NCBI GenBank assembly: GCA_009829735.1
Contig: CM020619.1
Location: 21,495,598-21,559,597 of the forward strand
Source: Pyropia yezoensis
Taxonomy: Eukaryota; Rhodophyta; Bangiophyceae; Bangiales; Bangiaceae
Direction of reading: 5' to 3'
DNA length: 64,000 nucleotides
Translations under genes and position numbers: made by a program
The notes under the pieces: generated by a model
The model's input: the letters and a program-made list of their open reading frames with translations, nothing else
Database searches by the model: none
What the model was told of the DNA's origin: nothing
In this document: in pieces, positions 30,284 to 41,563 of the stretch
Layout of the letters: the number at the start of each line of letters is the position of its first letter
How positions within the stretch are numbered: the stretch's first letter is position 1

Positions 30284-31792
30284 CCGCGAAAGTACCGACC
30301 ATGCAGGTATCGCGCGTCGCCTGTCATAGCTCCGGGTATGCTCTCTCAGGGCCTCTCCCAGTGGTGAAGACGGAGTGCACCAGAGTAAAGGATATTTACC
30401 AAAGCAAACAGTGGCGTCAACGAGTGGCAGTGGAGGTGTGTTGGGCGTCGGCGGGTAGCGTTGGCGTCGGCGGAGTGAAGCCCCGTCTGTCTACCAGAGC
30501 TCCCGTGTAGATCAACCTTTCTCTCAATTAGGGTGGAATATTGTCACGTGGCACTGTAATTGTAATACCAGAAGACCGGTCTTAACTAGGTGTGTGTATT
30601 GGACATTGTCTGACCGGATATTGTCACGTCCGTGACAGTACTCAGTCACGATCGATCGACTATCCTGGTCTTACACATGGACCTACACTGCGAGAATCGC
30701 CGATCGTTGCTAAAAGTAGCAGACGCCGCGGCAAGTCATACAGTTTTGTCAGCCGTGCCACAGCCCGGGACAATGCCCAATACTGACTGTATTGCCACAC
30801 TGCCACGCCCCCCAACCTCTAAAACTTGAGCGTGGTCCCCTGTGTGCGGTACTGTACATATGCTGGACATATATGACGATGCGCACAGACTGCACTTAAC
30901 TTGAGGCTACGGACGGATCGACCGGCCGCATGCCCTTGTGAGGGCGCTCTCACAGAGAGATGCCCGGGGGCTTCCATCGTAAGGATCGTTTGTCCATCTT
31001 GGAACGACGAATATATCCGCAACGGGCGCCACTTGGCAGCTGTTTTCTCTCGCGCGGCGCCATGCCGCGCACCGTGGCACACACGAAAGCATGCTCGGCG
31101 ATCATCGTCATGTCATGTGGGTACCCTGTGCTGCAGAATATCTCCCTCTGACCTACTGCCGGCCACTTCCCGGTCCACCAACTATTCTTTGGTGAGACCG
31201 ACGGCGTTTACACTGAGGGTGCGACACGGAACCTCGGCGTCTGGCATCCAGACGCCTCTCTCACTCCTGGAGAATTGCAAAACTGAGAGGGACTGGTCTG
31301 TTAGAGTACCACAGGGTTTTGATCACGCCATCCACTCTCGGCGGGCGGCATCTGTGAGGCGCAGCGAGCCCCGACAGCCCTGTCCAATGAGGCTCAAAAG
31401 AACGGGTGTCCTTCCAGCACGTTCCACCCCACTCGGTCAGCCGTCCACCACCCAAGCCCCCTCCTTCTTTCTATCCACAGTGACGAATCTACATACATAC
31501 CTGCACACGGACACCACTCGAGATGCACTCGCCGCCCCCTTCCTCCCCTTCCCCGCCTGCCCTGCCTGCTGCGCGTGCCTCTCCAGCTGCGCACGACGAT
31601 GCCCACGACGATGGGCACTGCCCTCCCCACGATGTGCGCACCCCCCCCCCTCCACCGCCGCTGACACGCCCACCCCGTCTGCGTCGCCCCCCCGCCGACG
31701 CCCCCACCAGAGGCTGCGCTGGCGGATGGCGACACGGCCTCGCTGGATGAGCCAACGGGCCTCGCCCCTGGCGTTGCGGGCCCCCCCAAGGG
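30284..31792. other. No gene seen; less GC-rich intergenic DNA
   Basis: Composition is close to balanced and both strands are full of stops. It forms the left flank of the copia element. 31520-31760 is C-rich with Pro/Arg translations only. Confidence 0.5.
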
Positions 31793-31797
31793 GTGAT
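31793..31797. other. Target site duplication of the copia element, left copy
   Basis: GTGAT directly precedes the left LTR and recurs at 46349-46353 directly after the right LTR. Confidence 0.9.
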
Positions 31798-32225
31798 TGT
31801 GAATGTCGGCGAGATGATGAGAAAACAAGCAGTGTATTCCCCAACGACCCAACACCACGCGCCGAGGCTCCCAACAGGGGAGCGTCGGCGTGGTGTCAAG
31901 TCTGCCGCCGTCGGCCGCCGCCGTCGCACCGGCGCTAGGCCCGCCCTAATATGCGTGTCCACCTCACGCGGGTCCGGGCCAACACTGGCCAAAACATACC
32001 GCCACCAGCACCCTCCACACGGGTGTGGCCGCGCAAACAAGCCACCTACACGCGCAAACAAGCCACCTACACGCGCAAACAAGCCACCTACACGCCCAGC
32101 CATCCAATCAAAAGACAGTACAGATAAACAACATGCGAATTGGTCCCCAATGTAAAGTGGCCCCCCTTGGCACCAAATCGGCTGAGCGCGAGGATGCGCA
32201 CCCCAGCCAAGGCGGAAAACTCACA
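31798..32225 (-). repeat. Copia 3' LTR (left copy, 428 bp)
   Basis: Direct repeat of 45921-46348, starting TGTGAATG and ending ACTCACA on the + strand. It holds three 21-bp tandem units starting near 32030 (core CAAACAAGCCACCTACA). The RNase H stop codon lies 2 nt outside it, and the adjoining sequence (32226-32255) is purine rich on the minus strand, serving as polypurine tract. Confidence 0.92.
32030..32092. repeat. Three 21-bp tandem repeats inside the copia LTR
   Basis: Core GCGCAAACAAGCCACCTACA repeated three times. The same array is in the right LTR, with one unit carrying CTTCA instead of CTACA. It is a candidate enhancer-like array or simple slippage. Confidence 0.8.
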
Positions 32226-32226
32226 C

Positions 32227-33453
32227 TCACCGCCCTCCCCCAGCCGAGCGCTCAGTCGATACCGGGGAACGGATGATCCACTGCTGCACGGGGTTAGCGT
32301 CCTTGCCCATCCGCAAGACCGCGTCCAAGGCCGCGCACGGCCCAGGCTTGGTGAGCCCGTCCGCCACGTTGTGCTCAGACTTGAGCAAGCCCACATTGGA
32401 GATCTCCTTCCGCTTGTAGGCCTCCCGCGCCGCCGCCACATCGATCATAAGCCGCTTCTCGGTGGTGTGTGACGCTCTAGTGACGACGTCAAACATCTGC
32501 TTCGAGTCAGTAAGCATGACGAGCGGCAGGTGCTGCCGGTAAATGCGCTCTAAGTCGTGCTTGATGATGTAGGCCGCATCAAAGGCGCCGGCAAAAGCAT
32601 ACACTTCCCCCGCCATGATGCTTCGGACCACCCGACGAGCCTTCTTGCTTGAATAGGCAAGTACGTGGCACTTGTCCGTGCCGTCGCACAGTAGCACGAC
32701 GTAGCCAATCTGCGACGATTGGTCGTCGTTGTTGGCAAAAGAAGCATCGGCGTAGACGCGAAGATGCAGCGTCTCCCGATCGAGCGGGGTGTACGATAGG
32801 CTAAGGCTTGCCGTCGCCTTCGCGCGCTTGATGGCCCTGTTCAGCTCCTGCACATGGCGAGTGCCAAACGACGCAGCCGTCACTTGCGCCGAGCGGTTGA
32901 TGGCGCAGCATAGGTCCGGCCGGCTATGTGCCAACCATGCGAAGCCAGACCGCACCGAGACAAAAGTCTCATAATCGATGTCCAAAGACTGAATGACGGC
33001 GGCGTCCACATACTTCTCCTGGCCCAGGGCGAAGGAGCGTGGTAAACCAGGTACGGTCTTGATAGAGACGCCGACAAAGTCAAAGCAGTCCCATTCTCTT
33101 GGCTTCGCCTCAAAGACCTTGAGAGTCTTCAGCGTCAGCTCCTGAAATGCCTCGTTGCCGCCGTGGGCGAAGTCATCGACGTAGTTGCCCATGAGCCCAT
33201 CGACGCTATCGTCATTGGGCTTGACGAACAGACGCGGGTCCCCAGTGAGAGGCGACAGCTTGAGATTGTCCTCAGAATGGGCGGTCACTGTCACATCCCA
33301 GTAGTCCCCTGAGTCGGGGATGCCGTACAAAGGCAGTAGCACCTTCAGAAACTCGTCCTCCGCCAGGTTGAAGAGTGCGGCATCCTCCCGACTCAGCTTG
33401 AGGTAGATGTCCCTCGTCAGCTTGTCCTTGCTCTGCAAGTAGGCCTGGTCCAC
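32227..33453 (-). pseudogene. pol: Copia Pol: reverse transcriptase and RNase H
   Basis: Ty1/copia RT landmarks: VDQAYLQSKDKLTRDIYLK, LPLYGIPDSGDYW, the catalytic GNYVDDFAHGG (YVDD), then SVRSGFAWLAHSRPDLCCAI. RNase H follows with VYADASFANNDDQSSQIGYV, IMAGEVYAFAGAFDAAYII and LTDSKQMFD. The frame is intact through this part and stops at 32229-32227, next to the LTR. It is separated from the upstream RT segment by a frame change and a TAG near 33490. Confidence 0.9.
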
Positions 33454-33489
33454 GTCGTGAAGGAACAGGCGGATGCCGCGGACTGCGCT

Positions 33490-34103
33490 GGTAGACTAAG
33501 AGCCTCGCGGAGCTCTGACGGAGAGCAGAAGCACTGTGAACGATGAAGAGCTTAGCCCTGTCCCTGTGCCCCTGGCCGACAAGCCGCGACTTGGGCATCT
33601 CGTCGTTGGTGCCCACCTTCTTGAAGGCCTCAACAAAACGCGCCCCAAGGACAGTTGCTCCTCCAGGTACGGACGCCTTCGGCACCTTCTCGAATGCGCC
33701 GCGCCGCATAAGCCCGTCGGCTTTTTTACGTCGCGCTCCTTGGATCCCCGGCAACAGGATGCGTGGGTCTCCTGCCTTCAGGACCTCGGTGATGCAGACG
33801 TCCCCTGGGGTCTGAGGCTCCTCAGTAGTTGAGCGGTAGGCCTTGTCGCGGAGCTCCCCCACTCGACGACTGGTCTCCGCGACGAGGGTGTCGCCGGCGA
33901 TGATGCCGTCTAGGATGGAGCCCACTTGCTCGTCTGTGGGCTTGGCCGCCGTCTGGGAAGGCTCGCCGTCGGTGCCCGTCACGGGGGGCGGCAGGTACTC
34001 CTTAACCTTGTCAATGGAGAACATCTTGGCTTTGTTATTCACATCCAGCCAGACTTGCTTGCTGCTGCAACTGATCACCCGGTACGGTCCCTCCCACTTG
34101 TCC
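33490..34103 (-). pseudogene. pol: Copia Pol: integrase C-terminal part and start of RT
   Basis: Begins DKWEGPYRVISCSSKQVWLD directly at the chromovirus insertion point. After a Pro/Asp linker the RT N-terminal region appears: LMRRGAFEKVPKASVPGGAT, GARFVEAFKKVG and PKSRLVGQGHRDRAK, matching the copia block in which a charged residue set precedes K-x-R-L-V-x-Q-G. The frame is lost near 33490-33540 before VDQAYLQ. Confidence 0.8.
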
Positions 34104-34108
34104 ACAGG
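34104..34108. other. Target site duplication of the chromovirus, left copy
   Basis: ACAGG directly before the left LTR; the same five bases follow the right LTR at 41564-41568. Confidence 0.93.
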
Positions 34109-34955
34109 TGTGAGGAACCACCCACACTTGGGCAGCCCTCAACGTACTCGTGATGGTGTCAGCTACCCGTGCCAGCCAATAGGGCGACAGGGTGCGGGGA
34201 AGAGGATGGAGGTGGTGACGGTGGTGGGTCTGGGGAAGAGGACGGCGCGACGTCGGTGGTGATCGAGAGGGTTCAAAGGGTGAAGGTCGTCTTTGGTCTG
34301 TGTCTGTGGTTGCCCTTCCGGTCTCCCCCGGTGGCGCCGACACTCACGCACTATATACTCGCGTCGGGGCACCCGAGGTGCCCCAAAGCATGCGTTTCCC
34401 CGTCGCTCCACCGGTAGGCACAAAACGGCCCAAAAACACAGCATGGCTCTCAGAACAAAGCATGGGCGGGCGTGCGCACTAAAGGAGTGCAGCCCCAGTT
34501 TGCCCCAAACGAAGGGGTCCGGCGTGCGGCGCCTAGGGCGCCGCCCCAGCCGGCTCCAGACGCCAGTCGGCCCGAAGGTCCGAGAGGCGTGTAAGCACGA
34601 TTCGATCGAGTCGGCCGAATCGGCCAGCCGGCTAGCCAGTCACATCGCTGCAATGCTGCAGCGAGGACATTTTAACGGACTCGCCAGCTGTGGCAGATGT
34701 GGCTCGTCATGGGTGCTGACGGTGGCGCCTTTCGACAGGCCATGATGGGCTGTCGATAGCTGCTGTCGTGCGGCCGGCAGACACCGTGAGACAGCGGCTG
34801 ACTCATCTTGCGTCTGGAAGGTACACCGCGTCATGCCTCACAATACAAGGAGTTGATCCATGTTGCCAGGAGTTGATTCGGCAGGATCTGTAAGGAGAGG
34901 TCCCAGATATTATCCCTTAAGTATTAGGCATGGGATTAGGGGGGAAATCCTTACA
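34109..34955 (-). repeat. Chromovirus 3' LTR (left copy, 847 bp)
   Basis: Nearly identical to 40717-41563. On the minus strand a TATATAG box lies at 34357-34351; the same box in the 5' LTR (40965-40960) is the likely core promoter. A GC-rich inverted repeat (GGCGCCTAGGGCGCC) lies near 34528. Confidence 0.94.
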
Positions 34956-34967
34956 CCTCCCCCCCTT
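34956..34967 (-). other. Polypurine tract of the chromovirus
   Basis: Minus strand AAGGGGGGGAGG directly abuts the 3' LTR. It overlaps the pol stop codon (34968-34966). Confidence 0.85.
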
Positions 34968-37900
34968 AGGACGTGCGTCGAAGGAAGGCGTCGAGAACCT
35001 CAGGTGCGTTGTCGAGGTCTTGCGTGGTTAGCCAGGTGTTCTCACTGACATCGCAGCCTTTCCACTTGACCAGGTACTGCAGTCGTCCACGGCGTTTTCG
35101 TGACCGAATAATGGAGTCCACTTCGTACTCAACCGATCCGTCCGGAAATGCTACCGGAGCTGGAGCGGGAGGAAGTCGACCATACGGATCAGCGTTGTAC
35201 GGCTTGAGTAGACTGGCGTGAAAGGCGTTGTGCACCTTTCGATCAAGGACTGCTTGAGGCAGATCCAGACGGAACGTAACATCATTGATGTTTTCAGTGA
35301 CTCGGTATGGTCCCGAAAACTTAGGCATCAACTTGCGAGCGCCCTGGAAGGCGTCCGGCATAAGGTTCTTGGTGCTCAGGAGCACGAGGTCGTCGACAGC
35401 GATCGTACATGGTCGGCGTCGACGGTTAGCGTACGCCGAGCGCGTCTCATTGGCCTTCTTGATAGCGATAATGGCAGTCTCCTGAGCTTTTTGCAGACTG
35501 CTTAGCCAATCTGAGACTGCTGGTAGTTTCGATTCCTTGCTCTCGACGATGTCGACAGGTACTGTCCTTGGTTCAAAGCCGTAGTTCAGGAAAAATGGGG
35601 AGTACGTCGTGACCGCATTGGGTGACCGGTTGTAAGCTACTTCTGCAGCAACAAGGAAGAGGTCCCAATCACCCTGATGATGGTTCACGAAGTTTCGCAG
35701 GATTTCTTCAATCTTCTTGTTCATGATCTCGGTTTGTCCGTCCGTCTGGGGATGATAGGCTGAAGATGCCTTGATCTTGACCTTGAGAATTTCGGTGAGC
35801 GACTGCCAGAAGTTGCAGAAGAAGATACGGTCTCGGTCGCAGACGACGTCGGATGGTAGACCGTGATGACGGTAGACGTGATCATGGTAGAGTTGCGCTA
35901 CGACTGGTGCAGTACAGTCGGGCTTCATTGGTGCTAGTCGAATCATCTTCGACAGTCAGTCCACAATGACGTAAATGCCATTGTGGCCCCTTTGGGTCAG
36001 TGGAAGAGGGGTGATAAAGTCCATGGAGACACTTGCCCATCGTTGGTTCGGTGGATCTAGTGGTTTGAGGTGACCCAGAGGTGAATGGGTGCCAGCTTTG
36101 TTCCGCTGGCACAAATCACATGATTGTACGTATCTTTGGACGTCCTTCCGCATTGTCTTCCAGTAGTATTTGGAAGCAATAGCGTTGGTGGTTTTCTTAA
36201 CTCCCATATGTCCTTGGCTTGGGATGTCGTGGTAGTCATGGAGTAGTCTTTGGCGTAGAGTACCAACGGGGATGCACGTACGGTCACCTCGTTTCAACAA
36301 CCTCATGTGAAGCCGGTAGGGAGATACCGGGTCTTTGACTAGGTCGGCAAACTCGGGATCCGCGTTGTACTCTTGGTCTAGGGTGGCAAGGTCTTGATCA
36401 CTTTGGCTTATGGTCATGAGGTTGTTGATTTCAGTTTTTTTGGGTAGGCTTTCGATGGTCTTGGTTAGCACGCGACTAAGGAGATCTTGATTGGGAGCGT
36501 GCTTATCGGGGGCGTCTTGTGAATGCCTTGAAAGAGCATCAGCTACGGGGTTGGAAGTGCCCTTGATGGGGATGATCTTGAAATCGAATTGCTCCAACAG
36601 CTCTAGCCACTTGACTTGGCGGTCGTTGAGCTTCTCTTGGGTTTTCAAGTACCTTAGGGACTCATGGTCGGTGTGCACCTCGAACGACCTTCCATGGAGG
36701 TAGCAGCGCCAGTGTCGAATGGCTTGTACAACTGCGAGCAGTTCGCGCTCACGGATACTGTAGCGCTGTTCGTGGATGTTCAGCGTCAATGAGAAGTAGG
36801 CCACTGGGCGTCGTCCTTTTCCGTCATCTTGTTCAAGGACAGCGCCAACAGCATACCCACTGGCATCTGTGGAGACGAAGATTGGGTACCTCTTGTCGAA
36901 TGGCCTCAGTACTGGTGCACTTGTCGTCAGGGTTTGTAGTTGCTCAAAAGCCTTCTGGGCGTCAGAGTTCCATTCGAAGTCGACGTTTCCAGTAATCCTT
37001 GTGAGGGGTGCAGCCACGGATGCCATTCCCTTAATAAATCGACGATAGAAGTTGACCATGCCGAGGAAAGATTGCACATCTTTTTTGCTCTGTGGCGTTG
37101 CCCATGATCGAATGGCTTGGACCTTGTAGTCCTCCATAGAGAAGCCTTCGTTGGAAATGACATGGCCGAGGTAGTCCACAGTTGTTCGCGCAAATTGGCA
37201 TTTGCTGAGTTTGGCGTAGAGCTTATGCTCTCGCAGCTTGTCCAGGGCTTGCCTTAGGTGCTTTAGATGATCTTCGTAAGCTTCACTGTAGACCAGGATG
37301 TCGTCGAGGTAGACGCAGATAAACTCGTAGAGATAGGGTCGGAAGACGTCATTCATTAGGTTCATGAAGACCGCGGGGGCATTTGTTAGCCCAAAGGGTA
37401 GCACGGTATATTCGTAGAACCCGTATTTTGTTCGGAACGCCGTCAGTGGGATAGTATCAGGGTCAAGCCGGATCTGGTGGTAACCTGATCGGAGGTCGAT
37501 CTTCGTGAAGTACTTGGCCTTTCGCAGTTGGTCGAAGATGTCGTCAATTCTTGGTAAGGGATATGCGTTCTTGATAGTGGCTTTGTTCAATGCTCGATAA
37601 TCGATGCACATTCGCCAGCCACCGTCCTTCTTTGCGGCAAAGAGTACAGAAGAGCCCCACGGTGAGGCACTTGGTTGGATGAACCCCTTTCGTATGAGGG
37701 TTGCAAGTTGTGTCTTGCGTTCATCGAGTTCCCATTCAGATAGGCGATAAATGCCACTGCGACGTGGTTGAGCGTCCTCCGTAAGCTTGACGCTAAACTT
37801 GTGACTTCGTTCAGGAGGAAGTCCATCGGGAAGCTCTTCCGGGAAGACGTCGGCGTACTCGTTGAGAATCTCTTGGACGTCATTCTTGTCTTCAGCTTCT

Positions 37901-38502
37901 CCCATTTTGATCGCATTGATGTCAAAGGTGCTGGAAGGATCTTCGGATTGCAGGTAAATGGCGAAGACAGGAACTTTTTGAATAAGGTCCTTGGCGAGGC
38001 GTTGCCTACTAATCAGGCCATGGGGTTTCTTGAGGGAGGCAGTGATGGAGATGTTCTTTTGGTTAAACTTGAAGGAGATCTTGTTCTTATTGTTGTTGAT
38101 TTTGGCGTCCTTGTCGTCACGCCATTTCTTTCCGAGGATGATGTCATACGCACTTAGGTCGCATACAGCAAACCAAAGACGTTCTTGGTATGGGCCGATG
38201 TGAATCTCTAAGAGTTCAATGGTCTCTGCGAGGACGTGGGAGCGACCATCGGGCATGTTAGCCGCGAAGTCCGTTTCTTTCGTGGTCACATTCGGGGTAT
38301 TCACGAGGCGCCTTGATACGACGTTGATGGGAGATCCGTCGTCAAACAGCACCTTAACAAGATGTCCATTGACAGAGGCAGTAGAAGGCAGATGCCCGAG
38401 ACGCGGGCCTTCAAATGGTGACGACATGTTTTCAGGAACCGAAGAAGCGTCTGGCACCGGTTTTGATGACGGTTGCTGCTTCAGTTCCGCTGGCCTTTTG
38501 GG
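34966..38502 (-). pseudogene. pol: Chromovirus Pol (protease, RT, RNase H, integrase, chromodomain), one nonsense codon
   Basis: The -1 frame opens at a slippery CCCAAAA within gag. Domains in order: protease (VLFDDGSPINVVSRR, D-D-G in place of D-S/T-G), RT (RMCIDYRALNKATIKNAYPL, LPFGLTNAPAVF, YLDDILVYS), RNase H (FVSTDASGYAVGAVLEQ, HTDHESLRYL, VADALSRH), integrase zinc finger (H..H in the DYHDIPSQGHMG region, CDLC), core (SMDFITPLP, CDRDRIFF, YHPQTDGQTE), and a C-terminal chromodomain (YEVDSIIRSRKRRGRLQYLV, WKGCDVSENTW). TGA at 35958-35956 cuts integrase after YVIVD; an Arg CGA codon is the likely ancestor. The stop is TAA at 34968-34966. Confidence 0.94.
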
Positions 38503-39350
38503 CAGTCCTTGGCCATATGTCCTTTCTCACGGCAGCGGAGGCAGAGGCCTTCACGCATGCAGCGCTGACGCTCTTCAGGCGTGAGTTTCTCGACTTTGAT
38601 GCTGGAGATTTCCATGGGAATGACACCCGTCGTGGATGGCCTCGCAGATGTGCCGCCGAGGTGCGTCGAGGCACCAGCCTTGGCAGCCTCCACGCGCAGA
38701 GCGTCAGTCATGACAGATTCAAGATCCGAGTAGGTCTTGAGACAAAGAGCCTGCCAGATGTCCCGCTTCAAGCCTCGGGTGTAGCGGTCAATCTTCTCGG
38801 CTTCCGTGATGTCAGGGATGTCCAAGAGGACGCTCAGAGACGTCCTGTTGAACGTTCCGACGTCTTTGATTTGGCGCCACGAGTGCAGCTTGTCTCGTGC
38901 CGCTTGTGTCTTGTTCAGTGGACTGAAGCGGCGAATTAGAGCAGAACGGAAGGATTCCCAGTTCGGGACAGCTGTAGTCTGACTGTAGACCTTCCACCAG
39001 TCGAACGCTTCGCCGTCGAGGAAGGTGCAAGCAATACTGCACGCATCGTCGGGGTCACTCAGTCGCACATAGAAATCCATATGCGAGCACCACGCTTCAA
39101 CCGTCCCAGGTTTACCGGAGAAAGCCACGGGTTTGTTCGGCCTCGCGGATTTCATGCCACTAGTAGTGGCCCTGGCCTTGGCTTCGGACAGTTGCTGCTT
39201 AGCGTCGGCTAGTTCCATCTTATGAGCCTCGAGTTGTTCGCTCATTTGCGCGACAAACGCTGTAAGCTGGGTCCAGGCTTCCATGGTCGGTGCGTTCGAG
39301 CCCGAGCCCGGATTGGCCGGGTTGACACCCCCTGGGATTGGTGCATCCAT
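38481..39350 (-). CDS. gag: Chromovirus Gag
   Basis: ATG at 39350, TGA at 38483-38481, 289 codons. A coiled-coil-like N-terminus (FVAQMSEQLEAHKMELADAK) precedes the Retrotrans_gag capsid region (CTFLDGEAFDWWKVY, FRSALIRRFSPLNK, YTRGLKRDIWQAL) and a zinc knuckle CLRCREKGHMAKDC. The frame is intact. Particle assembly and RNA binding are the family roles. Confidence 0.93.
   Translation of the reverse strand: MDAPIPGGVNPANPGSGSNAPTMEAWTQLTAFVAQMSEQLEAHKMELADAKQQLSEAKARATTSGMKSARPNKPVAFSGKPGTVEAWCSHMDFYVRLSDPDDACSIACTFLDGEAFDWWKVYSQTTAVPNWESFRSALIRRFSPLNKTQAARDKLHSWRQIKDVGTFNRTSLSVLLDIPDITEAEKIDRYTRGLKRDIWQALCLKTYSDLESVMTDALRVEAAKAGASTHLGGTSARPSTTGVIPMEISSIKVEKLTPEERQRCMREGLCLRCREKGHMAKDCPKGQRN
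38496..38502 (-). promoter_or_regulatory. Predicted -1 frameshift heptamer CCCAAAA, chromovirus gag-pol
   Basis: In gag phase (tgC CCA AAA) 13 nt before the gag stop. Slipping back one base gives the pol frame, which is open from that point and has no ATG before protease. Confidence 0.55.
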
Positions 39351-39696
39351 GGTGTCTTGGGTTCAAGTCCGAGGCAAACAAACTTACAACCCAGATTTCA
39401 CAAGACTTGCTTGGGGAGGACCCCAAGGAAGATCTCGGAGATGTGGGATAGGAGTTTGTCTGCAGCAGTAGTGGTGTACACGATTTGGATAAGTGCTGCG
39501 CTAGTTGCTGCAACGTTCCAAATGATGTACAGCACTACTTCGAGAAGCACAAGAAATTCGGTTGAAATCACACAAACGGATTATTCAGAAGCGTCCGTGC
39601 ACAGGCCCGAGTCGGGTCGTGTCGGATTTCCAAGCGGGGGGATCAATGGGGGAAAATCGGGCTCATAGGCCAGATCCAGGCGCGTGTCAACAGGTG

Positions 39697-40476
39697 TCAA
39701 TCGGTGCGGCGCGCCAGCGTGCGGTGATGATCCTTGCCACGTGTGTGCCGCTCGAAATGTTCCACCGACTCAAATTCGCGACCGCAGGGTTCGCAACGGG
39801 GAAGGGTGTCCGGACGGTTAATTACGTATCGGTGGCGACGGGATCCGCGGTGATCACGCAGCACAGTGAGGCTGTTGCACCGCACACCGCACGGATTGCA
39901 AAGGAATTTCCGTTGCGCCCCACGGTGGCTCTTGGCAATTCGGCGTTGCTCACGCTGCTCAACCGCGCGTGCGGTGGTTGGCTTGATGTGACCAATCACC
40001 GGTGGTGGCGGGGCGGTGTAACGGCGCCCCGATTCTTGAGGGGGCAGTAACAGGCGACGGTTGACGCGGGCTGCCGTGTCCTTGGTGGCAGGGCCCTTGC
40101 CTTTGCCCGAGAGGGGGGGCTTGGGTGCGGCCCGGCCCGCCGAGGCGAGGCGGACTGGGACCGCCGGGGTAGGAATCGAGTGGGCGCCCGCCGGGGGGTT
40201 GTGTGCCCTCGGGCGGGCGTGTGCCTGCGGGGAGCCGCGTGCCGACGGGGGGCCGCGTGCCGACGGGGGGCCGCGTGCCGACGGACCGTGGGCCGTGAAG
40301 GCGCCACGGGTCGTCGGGGGTGCGCGGACCGTCGGGGGTGCGCGGATCGTCGAGGGTGTGCGTACCGGGGGGGTGCCACGGGACGTGGACCCGGTATCGC
40401 GCGCCGAGGCCGCCGAGGATGTCGGGCCGGCCGCCAGTGCTGAGGAAGAGTATTCCGAATCTGATGTGGATCTCAC
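39697..40476 (-). CDS. Accessory two-zinc-finger ORF ahead of gag in the chromovirus
   Basis: A 259-codon open frame on the element's coding strand, between the 5' LTR and gag. The N-terminal two thirds are Pro/Arg/Ala/Thr rich with short repeats (ARGPPSARGPPSARG). The C-terminal part has two C2H2 fingers of the long-spaced kind: FLCNPCGVRCNSL to RDHRGSRRH and PRCEPCGREF to FERHTRGKDH, both C-x2-C-x12-H-x5-H, as in U1C/matrin-type RNA-binding fingers. There is no in-frame ATG, so translation would need splicing, a frameshift or a non-AUG start. It is not part of the standard gag-pol plan. Confidence 0.65.
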   Translation of the reverse strand: MRSTSDSEYSSSALAAGPTSSAASARDTGSTSRGTPPVRTPSTIRAPPTVRAPPTTRGAFTAHGPSARGPPSARGPPSARGSPQAHARPRAHNPPAGAHSIPTPAVPVRLASAGRAAPKPPLSGKGKGPATKDTAARVNRRLLLPPQESGRRYTAPPPPVIGHIKPTTARAVEQREQRRIAKSHRGAQRKFLCNPCGVRCNSLTVLRDHRGSRRHRYVINRPDTLPRCEPCGREFESVEHFERHTRGKDHHRTLARRTD

Positions 40477-40698
40477 TGGGATTCAACAATCGGTTGACCA
40501 AAAGAAAAATTCCGTGAAAAAAAAAACCACAAGGGTTGTGTCAGGAAATTGTTCGTTCGGTGTGATTCGTGGAACCCGCTACGTTCGTATTACAATGCCC
40601 GTGGCAAGCCGAACGTAGGGGGCAACACGACTGCACAATCGCAGGGCGAGCCAAATCAAAAATGGAATCGCAAGTCACCGCCAGGTAGAAAAGCCAAA

Positions 40699-40714
40699 CT
40701 ATCTGAAGCTACCA
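40699..40714 (-). other. Primer binding site of the chromovirus
   Basis: Two bases inside the 5' LTR, the minus strand begins TGGTAGCTTCAGATAG, complementary to a tRNA 3' end finishing in CCA. I cannot name the tRNA. Confidence 0.65.
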
Positions 40715-40716
40715 CA

Positions 40717-41563
40717 TGTGAGGAACCACCCACACTTGGGCAGCCCTCAACGTACTCGTGATGGTGTCAGCTACCCGTGCCAGCCAATAGGGCGACAGGG
40801 TGCGGGGAAGAGGATGGAGGTGGTGACGGTGGTGGGTCTGGGGAAGAGGACGGCGCGACGTCGGTGGTGATCGAGAGGGTTCAAAGGGTGAAGGTCGTCT
40901 TTGGTCTGTGTCTGTGGTTGCCCTTCCGGTCTCCCCCGGTGGCGCCGACACTCACGCACTATATACTCGCGTCGGGGCACCCGAGGTGCCCCAAAGCATG
41001 CGTTTCCCCGTCGCTCCACCGGTAGGCACAAAACGGCCCAAAAACACAGCATGGCTCTCAGAACAAAGCATGGGCGGGCGTGCGCACTAAAGGAGTGCAG
41101 CCCCAGTTTGCCCCAAACGAAGGGGTCCGGCGTGCGGCGCCTAGGGCGCCGCCCCAGCCGGCTCCAGACGCCAGTCGGCCCGAAGGTCCGAGAGGCGTGT
41201 AAGCACGATTCGATCGAGTCGGCCGAATCGGCCAGCCGGCTAGCCAGTCACATCGATGCAATGCTGCAGCGAGGACATTTTAACGGACTCGCCAGCTGTG
41301 GCAGATGTGGCTCGTCATGGGTGCTGACGGTGGCGCCTTTCGACAGGCCATGATGGGCTGTCGATAGCTGCTGTCGTGCGGCCGGCAGACACCGTGAGAC
41401 AGCGGCTGACTCATCTTGCGTCTGGAAGGTACACCGCGTCATGCCCCACAATACAAGGAGTTGATCCATGTTGCCAGGAGTTGATTCGGCAGGATCTGTA
41501 AGGAGAGGTCCCAGATATTATCCCTTAAGTATTAGGCATGGGATTAGGGGGGAAATCCTTACA
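40717..41563 (-). repeat. Chromovirus 5' LTR (right copy, 847 bp)
   Basis: Starts TGTGAGG, ends CCTTACA on the + strand; same length as the left copy, with two differences. Contains the minus-strand TATATAG box at 40965-40960 expected to start the genomic RNA. Confidence 0.94.

Larger units (their letters stand above)
34109..41563 (-). mobile_element. Ty3/gypsy chromovirus, complete, nested in the copia element
   Basis: 847-bp LTRs (34109-34955, 40717-41563) starting TGT and ending ACA differ at only two positions that I find (C/A in CATCG-TGCAATG; T/C in CATGCC-CACAATAC). Minus-strand order: 5' LTR, primer site, zinc-finger ORF, gag, pol with chromodomain, polypurine tract, 3' LTR. The 5-bp duplication ACAGG flanks it. 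The only clear lesion in pol is one nonsense codon (35958-35956), so insertion was recent and the copy may be mobilised in trans. Confidence 0.95.

Noticed and set aside
31489-32103. Open frames across the left copia LTR
   Set aside because: They are translations of LTR tandem repeats and recur in the right LTR; no protein features.
40030-40300. Short GGGGCCGCGTGCCGACG repeats as a CRISPR-like array
   Set aside because: They are tandem repeats without spacers, encode ARGPPS repeats of the zinc-finger ORF, and the genome is eukaryotic.
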